Assembly (NCBI GenBank): GCA_903868455.1
Contig: CAIPVK010000125.1
Location: 1 to 7,124, forward strand
Origin: an uncultured Opitutia bacterium
Lineage (GTDB): Bacteria; Verrucomicrobiota; Verrucomicrobiia; Opitutales; UBA953
DNA: 7,124 nucleotides
Reading direction: 5' to 3'
The notes beneath the pieces are model-generated. The model ran no database searches, was not told where the DNA came from, and worked only from the letters and a program-made list of their open reading frames with translations. Numbering within the stretch: the stretch's first letter is position 1; every line of letters begins with the position of its first letter. This document shows positions 1 to 6,002 of this stretch, piece after piece. Made by a program: the position numbers and the translations under genes.

Positions 1-974
1 AGCCCCGGCTCGGCCAGCGCCGCGAAGGCGATCATCGCCGCGTTGTCCCCGCAGTGCCGCGGCTCCGCGATGAGGAGGGGCAGGCCGCGGCGCGAGGCGA
101 CGGCGCCGAGCCTCGCCCGCAGCGCGCGGTTGTTGGCGACACCGCCCGAGAGTCCGACCGAGCGGCAGGGATGCTGGTCGAGCGCGGCCGCGAGCTTCGA
201 CTCGAGCTGGGCGACGACCGCCTCCTGGTAGCCAGCGCAGAGATCGGGCAGGGCGGCCTCGACCTCGGCCGGCGCCAGCTTCTCGACCTGGTAGCGCAGC
301 GCCGTCTTTAACCCCGAGAAGCTCAGTCGCGGGTCGGCGCGCTCGGGGATGCCGCGCGGGAAGGCGAAGCGTGACGCGTCGCCGCCGGCGGCCAGCTGCT
401 CGACGCGCGCGCCGCCGGGGTAGGGCAGGCCGAGGAGCTTGGCGCCCTTGTCGAGCGCCTCGCCCGCGGCGTCGTCGACCGTCCGCGCCACCACCGTCAT
501 CCGCAGGTCCTCGTCCAGCCGCACCACCAGGGTGTTGCCGCCCGAGACCACGAGGCCGAGGTGCGGGAGCAGGCGGGCGCGCGCCTCGGCGAAGGCCGCG
601 GGGTCGGCGGCGTGCAGGGCGAGGAAGGGCGAGTGGATGTGGGCGCGGAGGTGGTTCACGCCGACGAGGCGCGCGCCGTGCGCGAGGGCGAGCGCGCGGG
701 CGAAAGCGAGTCCGAGCGAGAGGCAGGGCAGGAGGCCGGGCCCGCGCGTCACGGCCACCGTCCCGGGCGGCGAGGCCTCGAGGTCCCCCGCGAGCTCGGC
801 CAGCAGCAAGGGCAGGGCGGCGAGATGCTCGCGGCTGGCGAGGTCGGGCACGACCCCGCCGTGGCGGGCGTGGAGGTCGACTTGGCTGGCGACGAGCTCG
901 CGGACGATCCCGCGTGCCGGGTCCAGCAGGGCTAGGGCCGACTCGTCGCAGGAGCTCTCGACCGCGAGGATCAC
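1..974 (-). CDS. tsaD: tRNA N6-adenosine threonylcarbamoyltransferase TsaD, partial (C-terminus cut by window edge)
   Basis: Translating the minus strand gives 324 residues running off the left edge. TsaD is the catalytic subunit that transfers the threonylcarbamoyl group from threonylcarbamoyl-AMP to A37 of ANN-decoding tRNAs (t6A), in the cytoplasm with TsaB and TsaE. Visible family motifs, in order: the ASKHA N-terminal strand VESSCDES (residues 5-12), VTRGPGL (75-81), the metal-binding HxxxH as HLRAH (108-112), SGGNT (144-148), DDAAGEALDKGAKLLGLPYPGG (from 167), FSGLKT (219-224), SGGVANN (276-282) and CGDNAAMIA (308-316), whose Asp310 is the expected third metal ligand. The family is usually about 330-350 residues, so little is missing. 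The start is a GTG at 974, giving M-ILAVESSCDES at the normal family position. The nearest upstream ATG (about 1066) is in another frame and soon meets TGA. No Shine-Dalgarno sequence is evident. The gene is divergent from the methyltransferase, 90 bp away. The identification is secure. Confidence 0.96.
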   Translation of the reverse strand, partial: MILAVESSCDESALALLDPARGIVRELVASQVDLHARHGGVVPDLASREHLAALPLLLAELAGDLEASPPGTVAVTRGPGLLPCLSLGLAFARALALAHGARLVGVNHLRAHIHSPFLALHAADPAAFAEARARLLPHLGLVVSGGNTLVVRLDEDLRMTVVARTVDDAAGEALDKGAKLLGLPYPGGARVEQLAAGGDASRFAFPRGIPERADPRLSFSGLKTALRYQVEKLAPAEVEAALPDLCAGYQEAVVAQLESKLAAALDQHPCRSVGLSGGVANNRALRARLGAVASRRGLPLLIAEPRHCGDNAAMIAFAALAEPG

Positions 975-1006
975 GCCCGGAGGGTTGCCGCGCCGGCCCC
1001 CGCCGT

Positions 1007-1033
1007 CCAGCGGGAAGCGGCGGTTTCCGCTGG
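1007..1033. repeat. Imperfect inverted repeat centred between divergent starts
   Basis: The arms are CCAGCGGGAA (1007-1016) and TTTCCGCTGG (1024-1033) around a 7-base spacer. Nine of ten positions are complementary and the tenth is a G-T wobble. The centre is at base 1020; the midpoint between the two start codons (974 and 1065) is 1019.5. It could be an operator bound by a dimeric regulator, or an RNA hairpin in a leader. The sequence alone does not decide between these. Confidence 0.5.
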
Positions 1034-1057
1034 CGCGTCCCGCGTCCGCCGCCAGCG
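1028..1057 (+). repeat. Second inverted repeat next to the methyltransferase start, sharing an arm with the first
   Basis: The arms CGCTGGCG (1028-1035) and CGCCAGCG (1050-1057) form a perfect 8-bp inverted repeat with a 14-base spacer, ending 7 bases before the ATG at 1065. Its left arm overlaps the right arm of the 1007-1033 repeat, so the two structures exclude each other in a transcript. It could hide the translation start or simply be chance in GC-rich DNA. Confidence 0.35.
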
Positions 1058-1064
1058 TCTCCCC

Positions 1065-2036
1065 ATGGCGCCCCGCGAGACCCTCCTCGCCGAGCTTCGC
1101 CGCCGCGCGGCGGGAGGCGTCCTGCGCTTCGACGCGTTCGTCGAGGTTGTACTCTTCCATCCCGGCGCCGGCTACTACGCCGCGGACCGCGTCCGGGTGG
1201 GTCGCCGTGCCGACGCCGACTTCACCACCGCCGCCGCCCTCGGGCCGGTCTTCGGCGAGCTCCTCGCCGAGGCCGCCGGCGGGATCCTCGGCGACCTCTC
1301 CGGCCACACCTTGGTCGAGGTCGGCGCCGAGCCCGGCCCCTCGCCCCTCGCCGGCGTCGCCGCGCGCTTCGCCGCGCACCGCACGCTGCGCCTCGGCGAT
1401 CCGCTCGATCTCCGCGGCCCCTGCGTGCTCGTGGCCAACGAGCTCCTCGACGCCCAGCCTTTCCGTCGCTTCCGATTCCTCGAGGGGCGTTGGGTCGACC
1501 TCGGGGTGCGGATCCTCGACGCCGGCTCGCTCGCCGAGGCCGTCCACGGCGAGCCGACCGACCCCGAGGGGCGGGCCTTGGTCGCCACCTTGCCCTCGCC
1601 CTGGCACGAGGGTGCCACCCTTGATATCGCCCTCTCGGCCGAGACGCTGCTCGCTTGCCTGTTGGCCGGTCCCTGGACCGGCGCCGCGATCCTTCTCGAT
1701 TACGGCAAGCCGCTCCCGGAGCTACTCGCCAGCTCCCCGGCCGGCACCGCTCGCGCTTACCGCTCACACCGGCTGCACGGCGACCTTCTGGCCGACCCCG
1801 GAGAGCAGGACCTCACTTGCCACGTGGCCTGGGACCGGCTCGAGTCCGTGATGCGCGCGGCCGGCTTCGCCCCCGCCCGCACCGAGCGCCAGGAGGCCTT
1901 CCTCGTCCGCCATGCCGCCCCCGCCTTGGAGCGACTCGTCGCCGCCGGGAACCTGGAGGCCGTCGGGGCGCTCAAGGCCCTCACGCACCCCGCCCATTTC
2001 GGCGGCAAGTTCCAAGTCCTCTGGGGTCGGCGTTGA
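1065..2036 (+). CDS. SAM-dependent methyltransferase, MidA/NDUFAF7 family (COG1565), with a divergent cofactor motif
   Basis: The 323-residue protein shows the order of conserved blocks of the MidA/NDUFAF7 family (Pfam Methyltransf_28). These are FDAFVEVVLFHPGAGYY (22-38, matching the family F-M--aLYhP--GYY block), DFTTAAALGPVFGELLAE (52-69), VEVGAEPG (84-91, motif I position), NELLDAQPF (125-133), LLDYG (210-214) and the late block AYRSHRLHGDLLADPGEQDL (231-250). A C-terminal segment ALKALTHPAHFGGKFQVLW follows. In mitochondria NDUFAF7 methylates an arginine of the NDUFS2 subunit of complex I; the targets of bacterial homologues are generally not known. It has no signal peptide and should be cytoplasmic. 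The protein is short for the family: the usual GxGxG loop reads GAEPG, and only about 30 residues separate it from NELLDA. The ATG at 1065 is chosen because no in-frame ATG/GTG/TTG occurs in the roughly 65 bases upstream; there is no Shine-Dalgarno sequence. The next gene starts 36 bp downstream in the same frame. The family assignment is firm; catalytic activity is uncertain. Confidence 0.88.
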   Translation: MAPRETLLAELRRRAAGGVLRFDAFVEVVLFHPGAGYYAADRVRVGRRADADFTTAAALGPVFGELLAEAAGGILGDLSGHTLVEVGAEPGPSPLAGVAARFAAHRTLRLGDPLDLRGPCVLVANELLDAQPFRRFRFLEGRWVDLGVRILDAGSLAEAVHGEPTDPEGRALVATLPSPWHEGATLDIALSAETLLACLLAGPWTGAAILLDYGKPLPELLASSPAGTARAYRSHRLHGDLLADPGEQDLTCHVAWDRLESVMRAAGFAPARTERQEAFLVRHAAPALERLVAAGNLEAVGALKALTHPAHFGGKFQVLWGRR

Positions 2037-2072
2037 CCTCTCCCGAACCTTTTTCAACCTATCCCCTTCCCC
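2037..2072 (+). promoter_or_regulatory. Short leader before the heme-protein gene, with a T-rich tract
   Basis: This 36-base gap contains the locally AT-richest stretch (about 2046-2062: AACCTTTTTCAACCTAT) in otherwise very GC-rich DNA, with AACCT repeated ten bases apart (2046-2050 and 2056-2060). There is no purine-rich Shine-Dalgarno sequence before the ATG at 2073. It could contain a promoter element or an unstructured ribosome entry segment. Translation from a shared message with the methyltransferase is equally possible. Confidence 0.25.
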
Positions 2073-5000
2073 ATGCGCGCCTTGCTCGCCTCCCTCCTTC
2101 TCGCCGCCTCGCTGCCGGCCCAGAACCAGCTCCTCGAGGCCTTCGAGGGGGACGGCTTTGGGACCTGGAAGGTCGAGGGCTCCGGCTTCGGCATGGCGCC
2201 CGTCCCCGGCCGGCTCGACGGCGTCGTCGGGGTCTTCACGGGCTTCGCCGGCGGCGCCCATGTCTGCTCCGCCCACGGCGGCGACGCCGGCAAGGGCTCA
2301 CTGACCTCCCCCGAGTTCACCGTGACCCAGCCCTACCTCGCCTTCCTTGTCGCGGGCGGTAACCACAAGGGCGGCACATGCGTCCAGCTGCTGGTGGGCG
2401 GACAGGTCGTCCTCGAGGCCGTCGGCCCCCGTTCCCTGCGGTTCCGCCAGATCACCTGGGACGTGAGCGCGTTCCGCGGCAAGCGCGCCAGCCTCCGCAT
2501 CCTCGACAACCGGACCGACGAGTGGGGCATGATCGCCGCCGACCACTTCGTCCTGACCGCCCAGGCCAAGACCGTCCTCCCGACCAACGGCGAGGGCCGC
2601 GTGCCCCAGGCCGCCAAGCTCGTTCGCGTTCCCGGCGAGGGCTCGGCCGCCATCCCCGAAGGGTCGGATATGCGCGTCGTCGCCACCCGCAAGGAGCACG
2701 GCATCGCCGCCCCCACCGCCATCGCCTTCGGCAACGACGGCACCCTCTTCGTCTCTGAGACACCCCGCTTCCGCAAGGGCGTGGAGGACGACCGCGACAA
2801 CCTCTTCTGGTACCTCGACGACCTCGCCGCCGCGACCACCGCCGACCGCGTCGCCCTCCACCGCAAGTGGGACCATCGCCGGCCCTACTCGGAGTTCACG
2901 GAGCGCTCGGAGATCGTCCGTCGCCTCGACCAGCGCGCCCCCGACGGCTCCTACCGCCGCGCCCGCATCTTCGCCGACGGCTTCAACGACGTTCTCGACG
3001 GCACCGCGGCCGGGGTCTTCGCGTGGGACGACACCGTGTACTTCGCCTGCATCCCCCATGTCTGGATGCTGCGCGACGGCGGCCCCGACGGCCGCTCCTC
3101 CGCCCGCGTCTCCGCCCAGGACGGCTTCGGCGTGCGCGTCTCCTTCTCTGGCCACGACCTGAACGGCTTCGCCATGGGCCCCGACGGCCGTATCTACGGC
3201 ACCCTCGGCGACCGCGGCTTCAACTCCACGACCAAGGACGGTCGCAAGCTCGACCATCGCAACCGCGGCTTCATCTTCCGCCTCGAGCCCGACGGCTCCG
3301 GCTTCGAGGTCATCCACGACGGCCTCCGAAACCCGAAGGAAATCGCCTTCGACGCCCTCGGCCACGCCCTCACGGTCGACAACAACTCCGACCAGGGCGA
3401 CTCCGCCCGCGTCGTGCAGGTGGTCGACGGCGCCGACTCCGGCTGGGAGATGGAGCACCAGACGATGCATACCTTCCACCGCCAGGTCGGCATCGAAGTG
3501 CGCCCGCCCTCGCGCTGGATGGACGAGAAGCAGTGGCACCTCGCCAACGAGGACCAGCCCGCCTTCCTCCTCCCGCCCATCGCCCACGTCACATCAGGCC
3601 CCTCCGGCCTCGCCTACAACCCGGGCGCCGGCTTCCTCGCCTCCGAGGTTGGCCGCTTCGCCATCTGCGATTACCGCGGCTCCGCCGCCGGCTCGGGCAT
3701 CGTCTCCTTCGCCGTCGAGCCCGTCGGCGCCGGCCTCCGCGTCACCGACCACCGCCCCCTCGTCTGGGGCGTCGCCGCGACCGACATCGACTACGACTGG
3801 CAGGGTCGCCTCGTCATCGCCGACTTCATCGGCGGCTGGGCCACGCATGACAACGGCCGCATGCTTCAGCTGACCGCTCGCGCCCCGCACCGCGCCGGCG
3901 AGGCCTCCGGCGTCGCCGACCTCATCCGCGCCGGCTTCTCCCAGCGTCCCTCCGCCGAGCTCGCCCGCCTCCTCGCGCACGCCGACCTGCGCGTTCGCCT
4001 CCGCGCCCAGCTCGAGCTCACCCGTCGGCCCGACGGCGCCGAGCGGCTCGCCGCCGCCACCCGCTCCAAGGACACGTTCGAGCGCCTGCATGGTGTCTGG
4101 GGCCTCGGCATCCTCGCCCGTCGCGGCGCCGCCCTCAAGCCCGCCGACGCGTGGGACGGCAAGCCCTCGCCGCTCGCGCCCGAGGCGACCCGCGCCGCCG
4201 CCGCCCGCCTCATCCTCCCGCTCCTCAAGGACGCCGACCTCGACGTCCGCGCCCAGGCCGTGCGCGTCCTCGGCGAGTCGCCCCTCAAGGTCGCCGAGAT
4301 CGGCCTCGCCGACCTGCTCGCCGACCCGTCCTCTGCCGTCCGCCGCGAGGCGGCCATCGCTGCCGCCCGACTCGGCGACCCCGCGGTGCTCCCCCAGGTC
4401 GCCGCGCTCGTCCGTGCCAACGCCGACCGCGACCCGACGCTTCGCGCCGTCGGGGCCTTCGCGCTCTCGCGCCTCATCCTGACGCCGGAGGCGCTCGACA
4501 CGCTCGCCGCCGACCCCAGCCCCTCCGTGCGCCTTGCCACCGTCGTCGCCCTCCGTCTGAAGCGCGACGCCGCCGTCGCCCGCTTCCTCAAGGACGCCGA
4601 CACCCGCGTGGCCGACGAGGCCGTGCGCGCCATCGGCGACAAGTACCTCGACGACGCCCGGCCGCAGGTCGCCGCGCTCATCGACAGCCTCGGGTCCCGG
4701 GCTTGGAAGCCCTTCGTGCTGCGGCGCGTGATCCACAGCGCCTTCCGCGCCGGCGGCGAGGCCAACGCCCGCCGCCTGCTCGCCGTGGCGGCCGACGCGT
4801 CCGTCCCCGCCATCGTCCGCGGCGAGGCCCTCCGCCTGCTCGGCACCTGGGCCCAGCCTCACCCCGTCGACCAACTGACCGGCCACTGGGCGCCTCTCCC
4901 TGCGCGCGACCCCGCCGAGGTGCGAGCGCCGCTCGCCGCCGCGCTGCCCGCCTTGCTCAAGGGCGACAGCGAGACGCTCCGCGCCACGCTCGCCCTCGTC

Positions 5001-5990
5001 GAGTCCTACCGCCCCGACGTCAGCTCGCTGCCCGACCAACTCCTCCTCGACCTCGCCGGCAACCGCGCCCTCGGCGGCGGCACCCGCGCCAAGGCGCTCG
5101 AGCTCTGGCTCGCGCGCAAGCCTGCGTCGCTCTCCGACGTCGCCCATCGCCTCGCCAAGGATCCCGACGACGCCGTCGCGATGGTCGCGCTCGGCGCGCT
5201 CGCGCGCCTGAACCCGGCCGAGGGCCTCCAGGAGCTCGCCGCCGCCACCAAGGCCGGCTCGGCCGTCCGCCGCCAGGGCGCGTGGAAGGCGATCGCCTCG
5301 CTCGAGGCCCCGGGCGCCGGCGCCGTGTTCACAGCCGCGCTCGCCGACCTGGCCAAGGCCAAGGGCGTCGGCCCCGCCGCGCTCGAGCTGCTCGAGGCCG
5401 CCGCCGCCCGCAAGGAGCCGGAGGTCGTTTCCGCCCTCGCCGCCACCCAAGCCGCGCTCGCCGCCAACGGCTCCCTCGGCAAGTGGATGCCCGCCCTCGA
5501 GGGCGGCGACGCCGCCAACGGCTTCGCGCTCTTCCAGGCGCTGCCCGCCGGACAGTGCCTCCGCTGCCACAAGGCGTCCGACGACTCGCACGCCGCCGGC
5601 GGCGAGGCCGGTCCGAACCTCGCGGGCGTCGCCAAGCGCCATGACCGCGTCGGCCTGATGGAGTCCGTCCTCATCCCCGGCGCCCACGTCGCCTCCGGCT
5701 ACGGCACCGTGGTCGTCACCCTCCGCACGGGCGCCAGCCTCCCCGGCACGCTGCTCGCCGAGACGCCCACGCACGTCGACCTCGACGCGGGCGGCAACCG
5801 CTGGCGCATCGCGCGCTCGGACATCGCCTCGATGTCGGCGCCCGTTTCCTCGATGCCCCCGATGGAGTACCTCCTCAAGCCGGCCGAGGTCCGCGACCTC
5901 GTGGCCTGGTTGGCGACGCTCGAGAAGGCCGCCCCGGCGCCCAAGGGCGCCGAGCCCAAGCCCCTCGACCCGGCCAAGCTGCCGAAGTGA
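2073..5990 (+). CDS. Secreted PVC-type c-heme protein: GH32-associated-type module, beta-propeller, HEAT repeats, CxxCH domain
   Basis: A 1305-residue exported protein. Residues 1-16 are a Sec signal peptide (MRALLASLLLAASLPA, cleavage near AQ-NQ) with no lipobox. Residues 20-162 form a beta-sandwich-like module (FEGDGFGTWKVEG, HGGDAGKGSLTSPEF, FLVAGGNHKGGTCVQLLV, DNRTDEWGMIAADHF) resembling the domain beside GH32 hydrolases (DUF4980-like). Residues 195-600 are the glucose/sorbosone-dehydrogenase-like propeller of the Pirellula/Verrucomicrobium type (TIGR02604): PHVWMLRD (328-335), GFGVRVSFSGHDLNG (351-365), GDRGFN (379-384), GLRNPKEIAFD (417-427), VDNNSDQGD (435-443), GPSGL (509-513). Residues 625-1135 are alpha-helical HEAT repeats. 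The TIGR02603-like heme c domain begins near 1140, with CLRCH at 1162-1166 for covalent heme and Met1261 or Met1264 (SSMPPM) as the likely distal ligand. A Lys/Pro-rich tail ends the protein. Family substrates are largely unknown; a role in oxidation or electron transfer outside the cytoplasm is inferred. The ATG at 2073 is the first start after the in-frame stop at 2034-2036 and begins the signal peptide directly. Confidence 0.93.
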   Translation: MRALLASLLLAASLPAQNQLLEAFEGDGFGTWKVEGSGFGMAPVPGRLDGVVGVFTGFAGGAHVCSAHGGDAGKGSLTSPEFTVTQPYLAFLVAGGNHKGGTCVQLLVGGQVVLEAVGPRSLRFRQITWDVSAFRGKRASLRILDNRTDEWGMIAADHFVLTAQAKTVLPTNGEGRVPQAAKLVRVPGEGSAAIPEGSDMRVVATRKEHGIAAPTAIAFGNDGTLFVSETPRFRKGVEDDRDNLFWYLDDLAAATTADRVALHRKWDHRRPYSEFTERSEIVRRLDQRAPDGSYRRARIFADGFNDVLDGTAAGVFAWDDTVYFACIPHVWMLRDGGPDGRSSARVSAQDGFGVRVSFSGHDLNGFAMGPDGRIYGTLGDRGFNSTTKDGRKLDHRNRGFIFRLEPDGSGFEVIHDGLRNPKEIAFDALGHALTVDNNSDQGDSARVVQVVDGADSGWEMEHQTMHTFHRQVGIEVRPPSRWMDEKQWHLANEDQPAFLLPPIAHVTSGPSGLAYNPGAGFLASEVGRFAICDYRGSAAGSGIVSFAVEPVGAGLRVTDHRPLVWGVAATDIDYDWQGRLVIADFIGGWATHDNGRMLQLTARAPHRAGEASGVADLIRAGFSQRPSAELARLLAHADLRVRLRAQLELTRRPDGAERLAAATRSKDTFERLHGVWGLGILARRGAALKPADAWDGKPSPLAPEATRAAAARLILPLLKDADLDVRAQAVRVLGESPLKVAEIGLADLLADPSSAVRREAAIAAARLGDPAVLPQVAALVRANADRDPTLRAVGAFALSRLILTPEALDTLAADPSPSVRLATVVALRLKRDAAVARFLKDADTRVADEAVRAIGDKYLDDARPQVAALIDSLGSRAWKPFVLRRVIHSAFRAGGEANARRLLAVAADASVPAIVRGEALRLLGTWAQPHPVDQLTGHWAPLPARDPAEVRAPLAAALPALLKGDSETLRATLALVESYRPDVSSLPDQLLLDLAGNRALGGGTRAKALELWLARKPASLSDVAHRLAKDPDDAVAMVALGALARLNPAEGLQELAAATKAGSAVRRQGAWKAIASLEAPGAGAVFTAALADLAKAKGVGPAALELLEAAAARKEPEVVSALAATQAALAANGSLGKWMPALEGGDAANGFALFQALPAGQCLRCHKASDDSHAAGGEAGPNLAGVAKRHDRVGLMESVLIPGAHVASGYGTVVVTLRTGASLPGTLLAETPTHVDLDAGGNRWRIARSDIASMSAPVSSMPPMEYLLKPAEVRDLVAWLATLEKAAPAPKGAEPKPLDPAKLPK

Positions 5991-6002
5991 GGCGCGGCCT
6001 CA
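5988..6002. terminator. Perfect palindrome formed around two convergent stop codons
   Basis: The 15 bases TGAGGC-GCG-GCCTCA form a perfect 6-bp stem with a 3-base loop. The left arm begins with the TGA of the heme-protein gene (5988-5990), and the right arm ends with TCA, the reverse complement of the TGA of the minus-strand membrane-protein gene (6000-6002). The element is therefore the same for transcripts from either side and could be a compact bidirectional termination or 3'-end structure. The stem is short and has no T-tract, so terminator function is only a suggestion. Confidence 0.35.

Larger units (their letters stand above)
975..1064. promoter_or_regulatory. Divergent intergenic region (tsaD / methyltransferase)
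   Basis: These 90 bases separate the GTG of tsaD from the ATG of the methyltransferase and must hold the promoters, or at least the leaders, of both genes. I could not identify convincing -35/-10 boxes or a Shine-Dalgarno sequence for either gene. What stands out is two overlapping inverted repeats (1007-1033 and 1028-1057), described separately. Its role as a regulatory region is inferred from position only. Confidence 0.5.

Noticed and set aside
975..1079. Longer N-terminus for TsaD, since its frame stays open through the intergenic region
   Set aside because: The family begins right at the VESSCDES strand, there is no in-frame ATG nearby, and an extension would run into the methyltransferase gene. 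Lack of stops is expected at this GC content.
371..1624. 417- and 470-codon plus-strand frames across tsaD and the methyltransferase
   Set aside because: One is an Arg/Pro/Gly-rich and the other an Ser/Pro/Ala/Arg-rich low-complexity product, both crossing the intergenic region and overlapping two securely identified genes in other frames.
2034..2072. Possible fusion or frameshift joining methyltransferase and heme protein, as both are in the same frame
   Set aside because: A clear TGA separates them. The methyltransferase ends at its natural C-terminus and the next protein opens with a proper signal peptide, so they are two genes.
2298..3587. 429-codon minus-strand open frame
   Set aside because: It has the same Gly/Ala/Glu/Val-rich shadow composition and lies opposite the well-conserved propeller region.
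3594..5774. 726-codon open frame on the minus strand opposite the heme-protein gene
   Set aside because: Its product is a low-complexity Gly/Ala/Glu/Val string without motifs. It arises because the true gene's strong C/G third-position bias removes stops on the opposite strand. The plus-strand protein has clear domains across the whole stretch.
2073..5990. Interpretation as a soluble PQQ glucose dehydrogenase
   Set aside because: The propeller is only distantly similar. The motifs (PHVWMLRD, GHDLNG, VDNNSDQGD) and the HEAT plus CxxCH tail belong to the PVC-type heme protein family, whose cofactor and substrate are not established.
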